NCBI RefSeq assembly: GCF_021228795.1 | Contig: NZ_CP089309.1 | Coordinates: forward strand, 2,666,001 to 2,730,000 | DNA length: 64,000 bases | Source of the DNA: Thiocapsa bogorovii | GTDB taxonomy: Bacteria; Pseudomonadota; Gammaproteobacteria; Chromatiales; Chromatiaceae | Direction: 5' to 3' | Shown here: positions 10,503 through 18,269 of the stretch, piece by piece | Layout: every line of letters starts with the position of its first letter | How positions within the stretch are numbered: the stretch's first letter is position 1 | Made by a program: the position numbers and the translations under genes | The notes under the pieces: generated by a model | Told to the model about the DNA's origin: nothing | Databases searched by the model: none | The model's input: the letters and a program-made list of their open reading frames with translations, nothing else

Positions 10503-10939
10503 CAGGCGGCCGCTCCGTCGGTCGGAAGCGCGCACCGCGGATCCGGACCGCTGCGGGAGCAGGATTGCAGATCCTGATCGTTCGAAAGGGTCACGCCGAG
10601 CGCCGTTAGCAGTCGACTTGGCTCAAAACCGCAGCCGCATCCGTACTCGGACTCGATCAAAGGTCGGCGGATGAGCAGCGGATCATCCAGCATCAGGGCC
10701 AAGGCGGTCGACTCGTCCAGGGTCTCGGGCCGAACCTCGCCCTGCTTGATGCGAGGTGCGCTCGAATTGAACCAGTCGGGCACCGGCAGAGCCCCGAAAA
10801 ACGGCCGCAACCGCTCGGCGGTCCAGGGCTCGGCAAGCAGGTTCCGCACGGTCACACGATGCCCGAGCGAGTCCAGCAACGCCCTCTGCTTGGCGTTGGA
10901 CAGACACCCCGGCTTCTCGTAGAACAGCACAGACGACAT
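10502..10939 (-). CDS. nifO: NifO-like, ArsC-fold nitrogenase-associated protein
   Basis: 145 residues. The thioredoxin/ArsC-like fold is recognised from VLFYEKPGCLSNAKQRALLDSLGH with Cys12, followed by the typical LRPFFG and IKQGE stretches and a GCGCGF motif. NifO lies between nifB and nifQ in Azotobacter and related bacteria, where it is linked to molybdenum use. I started at the second Met because AGGTGAG precedes it. One single-module repeat (10980-11063) separates it from the upstream ferredoxin gene. Confidence 0.85.
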
Positions 10940-10979
10940 CAGCTCACCTTTCCTTTCCGCATACACCGAACAAAAATAC

Positions 10980-11063
10980 CTGAACCGCGCCCCGCCAAGG
11001 CCGCGGCCTGCTCACAGGACCGCCTAAACCCCGACACCGCGGATCACACGAAGCGCGGTTCAG
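10980..11063. repeat. Stop-codon-associated inverted-end repeat, single module (copy E)
   Basis: 84 bp bounded by CTGAACCGCG (10980-10989) and its exact reverse complement CGCGGTTCAG (11054-11063). The right end, read on the minus strand, contains the TGA stop of the ferredoxin gene. The left end lies about 40 bp before the nifO start. Same family as 11365-11564, 25839-25923, 46376-46570 and 53990-54183. Confidence 0.85.
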
Positions 11064-11338
11064 CGGGCCTGGATCTGGGTGCGGATCTCCGCCCACCGAT
11101 CCGGCGGGATTCCGGTCAGCGACCCCGGAGGATTCACCGGCACGCCGAGCCCATCGAGAATGACCCCCTCGATCGGGCAGATGCTCGCGCACTGCGGATC
11201 GGCGAAGTCGCCCTCGCACTCCGTGCAGGCGCGTGCGTCGATCATGAAATGCGGGAGTGCCTCGCGAATCGCCTCGCTCGGACACAGGGGCAGACACGCC
11301 CAGCAATTCACGCAACCCTCGATAATCTTGAATGCCAT
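11060..11338 (-). CDS. 4Fe-4S ferredoxin downstream of nifB (FdxN-type)
   Basis: 92 residues. There are two cysteine clusters: CVNCWACLPLCP and CTECEGDFADPQCASICP, the second with the long insertion between the second and third Cys typical of chromatium-type 2[4Fe-4S] ferredoxins. The gene directly follows nifB, the position of fdxN in many diazotrophs, where it supports NifB-co synthesis. Start at MAFKII. The stop codon TGA lies inside the terminal inverted repeat of copy E. Confidence 0.92.
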   Translation of the reverse strand: MAFKIIEGCVNCWACLPLCPSEAIREALPHFMIDARACTECEGDFADPQCASICPIEGVILDGLGVPVNPPGSLTGIPPDRWAEIRTQIQAR

Positions 11339-11364
11339 GAATGGACCTCCGCTGCCTTTGCGAG

Positions 11365-11564
11365 CTAAACCGCGTCCAGAGGGCAATGCGTCGTTTGCGT
11401 GGCGGGTCGGACGCGAGGGTCTTTCCGACCTTTGCGGAGACGCGGTTTAGAATTTAAAAGTTACTCGTGTTTCATTCTTAAACCGCGCCGACTCCAACGC
11501 TCGTTCAGCCTGCCGGGGCCGATCCCATCCAAACCCATCGCGTACCGCACCGGGCGCGGTTTAA
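11365..11564. repeat. Stop-codon-associated inverted-end repeat, double module (copy C)
   Basis: About 200 bp between nifB and the ferredoxin, in reverse orientation to copies A and B. Ends are CTAAACCGCG (from 11365) and CGCGGTTTAA (to 11564). An inner CGCGGTTTAG / TTAAACCGCG pair flanks an A/T-rich linker (about 11450-11485). The right end on the minus strand supplies the nifB TAA stop. Its reverse complement matches copies A and B over long stretches, including CCCGGTGCGGTA and AACGACGCAT. Confidence 0.9.
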
Positions 11565-13072
11565 GCGCTCATCCGATGCATGGCGCCGTCGGGCCGATCG
11601 AGCAGCCCAGCCTCGTCCATCTCGCGATACACCGCGGCGACAGCGTCCTCGATCGGCTCCATCGCATGCTCGCCGTTCGGAACAATGCCCGCGGCCTCCA
11701 ACTGACCCCAAGGCTCGTAGCCGATGCGCGAGCAGAGCACGACCTCGCAGCCGTCGAGAACACGGATGGTCTTGGCCAGAACCGACTCCCCATCGCCGCA
11801 GGTCTCGTCGCCCGAGCAGTAAAGATCGACCTTGCGATGACCGATGAAGCGCACGTCGTTCGTGCTGGCCTCATAGACCAGGAACTCGCGGGCGTGGCCG
11901 AAATGCTGGTTGATCACGCCGCCGCCCATGGTCGCCACCGCCATCAAAACCGGACGAGGCTCGGGGCGCGCGGGGCGGCGCCGGGTCAGGGCGGCGATCG
12001 AGACGAAGGTCTCGCTGGACTGGCGACGTTGGGCGGTACGACTGGCCTCGATGGCCGCATGGACCTCAGCGCGACGGGCCATCGCGGCGGCATAGTCGAC
12101 ATCTTGCTCGGCGATCTTGTCGAGCGTGAACTCGTCGCCCCGATCCTCGCCGAGCATGCCGACCGCATCCGCGCGGCATTGGCGGCAGTGGCGCATCATG
12201 GCCATGTCCCCGGCGCAGGCGTCCTGCAGCGCGCTCAGCTCTTCGTTGGTCGGACCGCGCTGGCCCATCATCCCGTAGAAGGTGCCGTGCTCGGGCTCGG
12301 CGATCAGCGGCATCACATTGTGCAAGAAGGCGCCCTTGGCCTTGACGACCCGGCTGACCTCCTTGAGGTGCTCGGCGTTCACGCCCGGAATCAGGACCGA
12401 GTTGACCTTGACCAGGACACCGCGCGCGACCAGCATCTCGAGTCCCTTCTGCTGCTGCTCGATCAAGATCTCGGCCGCCTTGCGTCCGGTCACTCGGCGG
12501 TTGTTCCAGAAGATCCAGGGGTAAATCTTGGCGCCGACGTCCGGGTCGACACAGTTGATGGTGATGGTGACGTGCTCGATGTTGTGCTTGCAGATCTCGT
12601 CGACCAGACCGGGCAGCGCGAGTCCGTTGGTGGAGACGCAGAGCTTGATGTCGGGGGCGTTTTCGGAGAGCTGGCGGAAGGTCTCCAAGGTGCGTTGCGG
12701 ATTAGCAAGCGGATCGCCCGGACCGGCGATGCCGAGTACCGTCATCTGGGGTATGGCCGCGGCGACCGCGATGACCTTCTTCACCGCCTGTTCCGGAGTC
12801 AGCACCTCGGAAACGACACCCGGGCGTGACTCGTTGGAGCAATCGTACTTGCGATTACAGTAGTGACACTGGATGTTGCAGGCGGGTGCGACGGCGACGT
12901 GCATCCGCGCATAGTGATGATGCGCGTCCTCCGAGAAACAGGGATGATTGTTGATCTTGGCGCGGATGGCCTCGGGCAGATGGGCGAGCTTATCGCCGCC
13001 GGCACCGCAGCCGCTCGACGCGCAACCACCGCCGGGCGCGCCCGCGGCATCGGCAATCACCTTCAACTCCAT
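11561..13072 (-). CDS. nifB: Nitrogenase cofactor biosynthesis protein NifB (radical SAM + NafY-like domain)
   Basis: 503 residues. NifB makes NifB-co, the 8Fe-9S-C core of FeMo-co, by radical SAM chemistry. The SAM cluster motif is CNIQCHYC (Cys65, 69, 72), followed by NRKYDC, GIAGPGDPLAN and ITINCVDP. An N-terminal GGGCASSGCG and later CRQCRADAVG provide more cluster ligands. The C-terminal ~130 residues (VATMGGGVINQHFGHAREF) are the NifX/NafY cofactor-binding domain. I prefer the ATG at 13070-13072, 7 bp after GGAGG, over the GTG just before it. It is first in an eight-gene operon with a sigma-54 promoter and NifA-like site upstream. The stop lies in repeat copy C. Confidence 0.97.
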   Translation of the reverse strand: MELKVIADAAGAPGGGCASSGCGAGGDKLAHLPEAIRAKINNHPCFSEDAHHHYARMHVAVAPACNIQCHYCNRKYDCSNESRPGVVSEVLTPEQAVKKVIAVAAAIPQMTVLGIAGPGDPLANPQRTLETFRQLSENAPDIKLCVSTNGLALPGLVDEICKHNIEHVTITINCVDPDVGAKIYPWIFWNNRRVTGRKAAEILIEQQQKGLEMLVARGVLVKVNSVLIPGVNAEHLKEVSRVVKAKGAFLHNVMPLIAEPEHGTFYGMMGQRGPTNEELSALQDACAGDMAMMRHCRQCRADAVGMLGEDRGDEFTLDKIAEQDVDYAAAMARRAEVHAAIEASRTAQRRQSSETFVSIAALTRRRPARPEPRPVLMAVATMGGGVINQHFGHAREFLVYEASTNDVRFIGHRKVDLYCSGDETCGDGESVLAKTIRVLDGCEVVLCSRIGYEPWGQLEAAGIVPNGEHAMEPIEDAVAAVYREMDEAGLLDRPDGAMHRMSA

Positions 13073-13132
13073 CACGTTGCCTCCGGAGAAGGGGCACAGG
13101 CCCCGCGGAAAGATGTCTCTGGAAGCATTAGA

Positions 13133-13148
13133 GCAAAGACCGTGCCCG
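13133..13148 (-). promoter_or_regulatory. Sigma-54 (-24/-12) promoter of the nifB operon
   Basis: Minus strand reads GGGCACGGTCTTTGCT. GG and GC are exactly 10 bp apart and the context matches the consensus YTGGCACG-N4-TTGCW at most positions. It lies about 60-75 bp before the nifB ATG, a normal distance. Confidence 0.85.
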
Positions 13149-13210
13149 GTCTTTGCGATGAATTAACCGACTGAAAAAATTACAGGCGAGCGCAATTGAG
13201 CCCAGGGTCT

Positions 13211-13226
13211 GTCGGGATCGCGACAG
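13211..13226. promoter_or_regulatory. NifA-type upstream activator site (TGT-N10-ACA)
   Basis: TGTCGGGATCGCGACA is a TGT-N10-ACA site and a good palindrome, about 65 bp upstream of the -24 element. Its spacing and dyad fit NifA enhancer binding. A longer imperfect dyad, TTGAGCC...GGCTCAA, flanks it at roughly 13197-13261. Confidence 0.75.
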
Positions 13227-13273
13227 CCCTGACACAACCGACGTGTGGGATTTGGCTCAATGCCCGACACCGC

Positions 13274-14116
13274 TTAAGGTGTCGACCGAGCCTCACCCCC
13301 AGCGGCAGGGAGTCGCGCCAAGGGGTCTTGCCGGTAAAACAGCCGCATCTGCTCGTAGACCGCCGGGTATTCGGAATGGACAAGATCGGGCAGCTCGAAA
13401 AAACCTTCGCTGAGCACGGCGAAGAACTCGGCGGGCGACTCGGTCGCGTAGGGGTCGATCGGGGTCTCCTCGTCGTCGTCGACCCGTCGACACAGGTCCT
13501 CGTAGGCAGCGGAGAAGGTCTCCGCCCAGACCTTTGGAGACATGCCTGCGTGCAACGGCGGGCAGCCGTTGGCGGCCCCGTCGCGCATGTCGAGCTTGTG
13601 GGCCAACTCGTGGATCACGACGTTGTAGCCGTCGCGGGCCATCCCGGCCTCGACATCCGCCCACGAGAGGATGACGGGGCCTTGTTCCCAGGCCTCGCCG
13701 CTTTTGGCTTCGTGCTCGGTCCAGACCACGCCGTCCTCGCCCATGATCTCGCGCTCCGGGACGAACTCCTCGGGATAGACGATGACGGCATACCAGCCGC
13801 GGTACCAGTCAAGCCCGAGTTCCAGCACGGGAAGACAGGCTTGCAGGGCAATCGCCAGGCGCATGGCATCGGTGAGCTCAAGCCCTTGCGCGGGATCCAG
13901 ACGCTTGTCGCGCAGAAACAAGAGCGCAAGATCGGCGAGACGCCGCATTTCCTCTTCGTTCAGGTCCTCGAGCAGCGGGAGAGTGTCCCGGACTTGCGCC
14001 CAGTCCCGGGGATCGACCCGCGCACGCTCGCGTTCGAGCACCCGCGCCTGCCACCAACCGGTTAGACCGCCCACGGCTCTGCCTGCCGGGGAGGTCGAGC
14101 ACGGCGGGAACCGCAA
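13274..14116 (-). CDS. M90-family zinc peptidase, MtfA-like
   Basis: 280 residues. The zinc motif is VIHELAHKLDMRDG (HExxH), with the conserved upstream YPEEF and W-rich helix (GLDWYRGWYAVIVYP) and downstream AAYEDL and YATESPAEFFAVLSE (third-ligand Glu region) of the MtfA family. In E. coli MtfA binds Mlc and links glucose signalling to proteolysis; in other bacteria its target is unknown. It lies upstream of nifB on the same strand but ends before the NifA site, so it is not part of the nif operon. The first ~20 residues are not family-like, so a later start is possible. Confidence 0.88.
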   Translation of the reverse strand: MRFPPCSTSPAGRAVGGLTGWWQARVLERERARVDPRDWAQVRDTLPLLEDLNEEEMRRLADLALLFLRDKRLDPAQGLELTDAMRLAIALQACLPVLELGLDWYRGWYAVIVYPEEFVPEREIMGEDGVVWTEHEAKSGEAWEQGPVILSWADVEAGMARDGYNVVIHELAHKLDMRDGAANGCPPLHAGMSPKVWAETFSAAYEDLCRRVDDDEETPIDPYATESPAEFFAVLSEGFFELPDLVHSEYPAVYEQMRLFYRQDPLARLPAAGGEARSTP

Positions 14117-14266
14117 AATCGGGGCGAATGGCGCGGCGCACGGGTCCTATCGCACAAAAGCCCGGACCCATCCGGGTCTTCGCCGTATGATTGACGTGCG
14201 TCAAGGCGAATCGCACCCCGCTGCCCAAGATGCGGGGATCGACTTTTCCCGGTGGGGCTCCCGATC

Positions 14267-14917
14267 GTGACGCGAAAGCTGTTGATCATCGTTATCCTGA
14301 TCCTCGTCGGACTCTTGGCATGGCTGTCGTTTTGGTCCCCGACCGAGGTCGGTATCGATCCGGAGGCGCCGCAACACAATGCACTGGATCTGGCCTCGCC
14401 GCCGCAGGGCGGCGACTTCGTCCTCGACTCCGTGAACGGCCCGGTCGCCCTCGCCGATCTGCGCGGCAAGGTCGTCCTGATCTATTTCGGATACACCTGG
14501 TGTCCGGACATCTGCCCGACCAACCTGGTGTTGATCGCCGGAGCGCTCAAGGCGCTGACGCCCGAAGAGTTGGAGCGGGTCCGGGTCCTCTTCATCAGTG
14601 TCGATCCCGAGCGGGATTCGGCCACGCGGCTCGCCGAGTATAGTGGCTATTTCCACCCCGAGATCCTCGGCCTGACCGGAACGAGCGAGCAAATCGCCGA
14701 GGTCGCCAAACTCTACGGTGCAGCCTACCGACGTACCGACCTGGACGATTCGGCGATGGGCTATGTCGTCGATCACTCCGCCTACACCCATGTTGTCGAC
14801 ACGCAAGGTAAGCTCGTGCTCAACCTCGATCATGCCACGCCCTCGACGGATATCGTGGCAGCGATCCGAAACCTGCTGGGATCGAGCCCGTCGACCGAGA
14901 ATCAGTCCAAACCTTAG
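14267..14917 (+). CDS. SCO1/SenC/PrrC-family copper chaperone
   Basis: 216 residues from GTG 14267 (an alternative GTG lies at 14252). One N-terminal membrane helix (LLIIVILILVGLLAWLSFW) anchors a periplasmic thioredoxin-fold domain. The copper ligands are the CPDIC pair in GYTWCPDICPTNL and the distal His in VVDHSAYTHVVD. Such proteins deliver copper to the CuA centre of cytochrome c oxidase or act as thiol-redox sensors. The PCuAC chaperone follows after 44 bp, and the two probably act together on a copper oxidase encoded elsewhere. Confidence 0.92.
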   Translation: MTRKLLIIVILILVGLLAWLSFWSPTEVGIDPEAPQHNALDLASPPQGGDFVLDSVNGPVALADLRGKVVLIYFGYTWCPDICPTNLVLIAGALKALTPEELERVRVLFISVDPERDSATRLAEYSGYFHPEILGLTGTSEQIAEVAKLYGAAYRRTDLDDSAMGYVVDHSAYTHVVDTQGKLVLNLDHATPSTDIVAAIRNLLGSSPSTENQSKP

Positions 14918-14961
14918 CAAGCCGAATCTCGAACCCTGTACCGTCTGTCGGAGGACAAGTC

Positions 14962-15420
14962 ATGCCCGGATACGCATCGCCACTGCTCGCCGCCACGCTC
15001 TTCACCGCCCTGTCCTGCTCCGCTCTCGGCGCCGAGGTCTCGATCGGCGATCCCTATGTTCGGGCGGTACCGCCCGGCCAACCGAACAGCGCCGTCTTTA
15101 TGTCTCTGGAAAACCAAACCGGAACGAGTCAGGCGCTGGTCGGTGCCGAGAGCGCCGTCTCGGAGAGTGTCGAGCTGCACACCCACGTTGAAGAAGGCGG
15201 AATGATGCGGATGCGCCGGATCGAGAAGGTCGCGATTCCCGCAGGGGAGACGGTCACCCTGAAACCCGGCGGCCTCCACGTCATGCTCCTCGGCCTCAAA
15301 CAACCGCTCGAGCCAGGTGAAACGGTCGATCTCACCCTGATCTTCGAAGACGGATCGCGCATGCCCGTTCAGGCCCCGGTGCGCCGCATCGAGGTGCAGA
15401 TGCAGCAGATGAACCATTGA
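14962..15420 (+). CDS. PCu(A)C periplasmic copper chaperone
   Basis: 152 residues with a signal peptide ending near ALGA. The Cu(I) site H-x10ish-M-x21ish-H-x-M is visible: ELHTHVEEGGMMRMRRI then GGLHVML. The family takes copper to the CuA site of cytochrome oxidase with SCO proteins, which matches the SCO1-like gene just upstream. The C-terminus ends in a Met/His-rich QMQQMNH that may bind more copper. Confidence 0.93.
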   Translation: MPGYASPLLAATLFTALSCSALGAEVSIGDPYVRAVPPGQPNSAVFMSLENQTGTSQALVGAESAVSESVELHTHVEEGGMMRMRRIEKVAIPAGETVTLKPGGLHVMLLGLKQPLEPGETVDLTLIFEDGSRMPVQAPVRRIEVQMQQMNH

Positions 15421-15739
15421 CGGACTGGACCGGCGCCGAGAGACACGAGCATCAAGGCGCGGCGGGGACCGATCCGTCATCGCCGCTCGAACCTGAATAC
15501 CGTCAATACGCCCATGGCCAAGCGATCCGGATCACAGCGGCGCGGGGCGGAATTATTCGTCTCTTTGTCTGTCTCTGAGCAGGCGAGACAGCGTCATCTC
15601 GCCGGACACTTGGCGCCGCTGGTTTGACCCATATGCGGATGTTCTGATATACATCCGTGGATTTTCTCGCCCCCCGACCAGGCCGCCGATCCGCACGAGG
15701 CGTCGCGGCCATGAATCACGACCCGATTAGGCATCCTCC
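15421..15739. other. Intergenic region before cytochrome c4, with promoter
   Basis: About 320 bp. It holds the strong sigma-70 promoter listed at 15624-15653. I see no gene and no clear intrinsic terminator for the copper-chaperone pair. Confidence 0.5.
15624..15653 (+). promoter_or_regulatory. Probable sigma-70 promoter of the cytochrome c4 gene
   Basis: TTGACC (15624-15629), an 18-bp spacer and TATACA (15648-15653), about 87 bp before the ATG at 15740. Confidence 0.6.
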
Positions 15740-16384
15740 ATGGTAAAGAATTGGCTGATAACAGTTACGGTGGCAACGGCATTGGTAAGCGGCGCGGTAC
15801 ATGCGTCCGAAGGGCATCAAGCCGCCGCCCCTCAGGTCGGAGACCCGCAAGCCGGCGAGGCGAAGGCCAACGGCGTGTGCATCGCCTGCCACGGCCCCCA
15901 GGGCAACAGTATCGTGCCGCTCTGGCCCAAGCTGGCCGGTCAACACCCGGAATATATCGTCAAGCAATTAATGGACTTTAAGGCCGGTCGCCGCGCCAAC
16001 GAGCAAATGACCCCGATGGCCATGCCCTTGACCGATCAAGAGGTCCTGGATCTCGCCGCCTATTACGCGACCCAGCCCAAGACCCCGGGGGCGGCGGATC
16101 CGGAATTGGCAAGTAAGGGCGAATCCATCTACCGCTGGGGCAATCCGGAGACCGGCGTCCCGGCATGCAGCGGATGCCACGGCCCGGCAGGGCAAGGCCA
16201 GTCGCTCGCCAAGTTCCCGCGGATTTCGGCGCAGCACGCGGACTACACGAAGCAGACGCTTGAGCATTTCCGCGGCGCGCTGCGTGCCAACGATCCGAAC
16301 GGGATGATGCGCGGCGCTGCGGCTCGGTTGAGCGATCAGGAGATCGCAGCCGTGTCTCAGTACATCCAAGGCTTGAGCCAATAA
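15740..16384 (+). CDS. Diheme cytochrome c4
   Basis: 214 residues with a signal peptide (to about VHA-SEG). Two c-type heme sites are present, CIACHGPQG and CSGCHGPAG, each with a distal Met (TPMAMPL and GMMRGAA), in two homologous halves. This is the cytochrome c4 layout, a periplasmic electron carrier to cbb3-type or other oxidases and, in purple bacteria, potentially to the reaction centre. The copper-chaperone genes just upstream fit a respiratory oxidase theme. Its own promoter lies upstream. Confidence 0.95.
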   Translation: MVKNWLITVTVATALVSGAVHASEGHQAAAPQVGDPQAGEAKANGVCIACHGPQGNSIVPLWPKLAGQHPEYIVKQLMDFKAGRRANEQMTPMAMPLTDQEVLDLAAYYATQPKTPGAADPELASKGESIYRWGNPETGVPACSGCHGPAGQGQSLAKFPRISAQHADYTKQTLEHFRGALRANDPNGMMRGAAARLSDQEIAAVSQYIQGLSQ

Positions 16385-16613
16385 GGCGAGCACGACAACC
16401 GGGGCGACTCATCGGAGAGTCGCTAACCGACACGGCCGCCTCGCACGTCCCTGCGCGGGCTTTCTTCGATTTCGGAGATTCGTCATCGGAGCACTGGAAT
16501 CAGGATCACCCGATCGCGGCGTCAGCGGGGACGCCGAGGCTTCGGACGCGCCGAGCGCGTCCGGGCCAACGCATCGGGCCGAGTCGATAGACGGCGTCGA
16601 TCCGATCGATGTC

Positions 16614-17450
16614 GTGCCCGGCCATGCACACCACCAAACCGTTTCCCGGGCCTCTTCCCTCTCCACCGCCCCACAGCGCCTCAAGCTGTTGAGTTTCAAT
16701 GTCCAGGCCGGGATCTACTCGCGCCGCTACAGCGATTATTTCACCAACAGCTGGAAGCACATTCTTCCGCACCCCGAGCGACTGGCCAACCTCACCCGGA
16801 TCGCGCAGCTGTTGCATCAGTTTGACCTGGTGGGCCTGCAGGAGGTCGATGCCGGCTCACTGCGCAGCGCCTATATCGATCAGATCCAGTATCTGGCTCG
16901 CCACGGCGCCTTCCCGCACTGGTATGGGCAGGTCAACCGCAACCTCGGACCTTTCGCACAGCACAGCAACGGGCTGCTCAGCCGCCTGCGTCCGCAGCAG
17001 ATAACCGAGCACAAGCTCCCCGGACTCCCGGGACGCGGCGCCGTGGTGGCGGAGTTCGGTCTTTCGGACCACGAAACCCTCGCCGTAGCGATCGTGCATC
17101 TGGCCCTCGGTTGGCGCGCACGGCGGCGGCAACTCGATTACCTGGTCTCCCTGTCCGAGCAACACCCCTATCTCGTGATCATGGGTGACTTCAACTGCGG
17201 GTGTGACTCGAAAGGACTTCGGGCCATGGTCCAGAAGGCCGACATGCGCGGTCTGGATTGCGAGCTGAAGACCTTCCCGAGCTGGCGTCCGAAGCACAAT
17301 CTGGATCACATCCTCGTCTCTCGGCCGCTCCGCGTGCTCACCGCCCGCGTGGTCGATTACGCCTTATCGGATCACCTTCCGATCAGCATGACGATCGAAT
17401 TGCCCGAAGGCGCTTCCTTCTCGGCGGGCGAGGCCGATACAACGCGCTGA
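16614..17450 (+). CDS. Endonuclease/exonuclease/phosphatase (EEP) superfamily protein
   Basis: 278 residues from a GTG; the frame stays open upstream without a better start, so the N-terminus is uncertain. Catalytic motifs of the DNase I/exonuclease III fold are all present: LLSFNVQAGI, GLQEVD, MGDFNCG, NLDHILVS and SDHLPI. Family members cleave DNA, phospholipids or phosphodiesters; the substrate here is not clear. There is no signal peptide with this start. Confidence 0.85.
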   Translation: MPGHAHHQTVSRASSLSTAPQRLKLLSFNVQAGIYSRRYSDYFTNSWKHILPHPERLANLTRIAQLLHQFDLVGLQEVDAGSLRSAYIDQIQYLARHGAFPHWYGQVNRNLGPFAQHSNGLLSRLRPQQITEHKLPGLPGRGAVVAEFGLSDHETLAVAIVHLALGWRARRRQLDYLVSLSEQHPYLVIMGDFNCGCDSKGLRAMVQKADMRGLDCELKTFPSWRPKHNLDHILVSRPLRVLTARVVDYALSDHLPISMTIELPEGASFSAGEADTTR

Positions 17451-17549
17451 ATCAGGGCGCGCCGGGCCTGTATCACCACCCCGGAGCCAGGTTTGGGAGC
17501 GCCGCCGATCATCATCCAGCACGCCTCGCCGCCGACTACTCCCGCCGGT

Positions 17550-18176
17550 TCAATCCTGCACGTAAAGATAGCGCCACGCACAGCCGCTCTCGCGCTCGAG
17601 CAGATCGAGAAATGCCTCCGTCGGCACCGCCTCGCCGGGAAAGATCTCCTCGACCTGGATGAGCAGTCGCGCAAAGCCGCCCTGCTGCTTCCAATCCCAA
17701 GACCAAATCGGGCGAGACTCACCGCAACTCGGGCAGACCACGGATGAATCCTGTCGATCCCAGCCGTGGGTTCTAGTCGATTGCTCGAATTGCGCGACAC
17801 GCAGCGGCCAATCGCTCAAGCGGGTGCGGCAACCGGGACAACGCGGTGCACGGGTATTGCGGCCGTGACACCAGCGCAGATGTGCCGAAGCCGGCGGGAC
17901 CACGACGTGACAAAAGGGGTCGCCCGCCTGCGGATCGCTCGCAATCGCGACGGCGCAGCCGACAAAGGAAATCAGCGCGGAGAACTCGGCGCCCACACGA
18001 TAGGCGCACTCGCGATCCGGGATGCGATCCGCGATGAACCCCGCCTCGGACAGGATGCCAACGATCCGGTCCCGATCCGGACACGCCACTGCTTCACGAG
18101 GCGCAAGAATCAACCGACCCACGTGACGAGGCGGAGGAGCAACATCCGCGACAGGCATCGGATCATTCCGCGTCAT
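17550..18176 (-). CDS. Uncharacterised protein with two CxxC zinc-ribbon-like pairs
   Basis: 208 residues; I do not recognise a named family. Cysteine pairs occur in RCPGCRTRL and VCPSCGESRP, each followed by a W-rich stretch (LSDWPL, IWSWDWKQQGG), and there is a WCHGRN before the first. The first ~100 residues look like a small alpha/beta domain (VGRLILAPREAVACPDRDRIVGILS). The C-terminal helix FLDLLERESGCAWRYLYVQD is well conserved-looking. I started at the ATG at 18174-18176. Neighbours give no functional hint. Confidence 0.7.
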   Translation of the reverse strand: MTRNDPMPVADVAPPPRHVGRLILAPREAVACPDRDRIVGILSEAGFIADRIPDRECAYRVGAEFSALISFVGCAVAIASDPQAGDPFCHVVVPPASAHLRWCHGRNTRAPRCPGCRTRLSDWPLRVAQFEQSTRTHGWDRQDSSVVCPSCGESRPIWSWDWKQQGGFARLLIQVEEIFPGEAVPTEAFLDLLERESGCAWRYLYVQD

Positions 18177-18269
18177 GGCATGGCACCCTCCATCCGCGCC
18201 GTCCGTTGATTCCGAGATGTGCGCATTCCTGTGTCGTTCCCGCACATCGCCCGTCGCGCGCGAGCCGAT

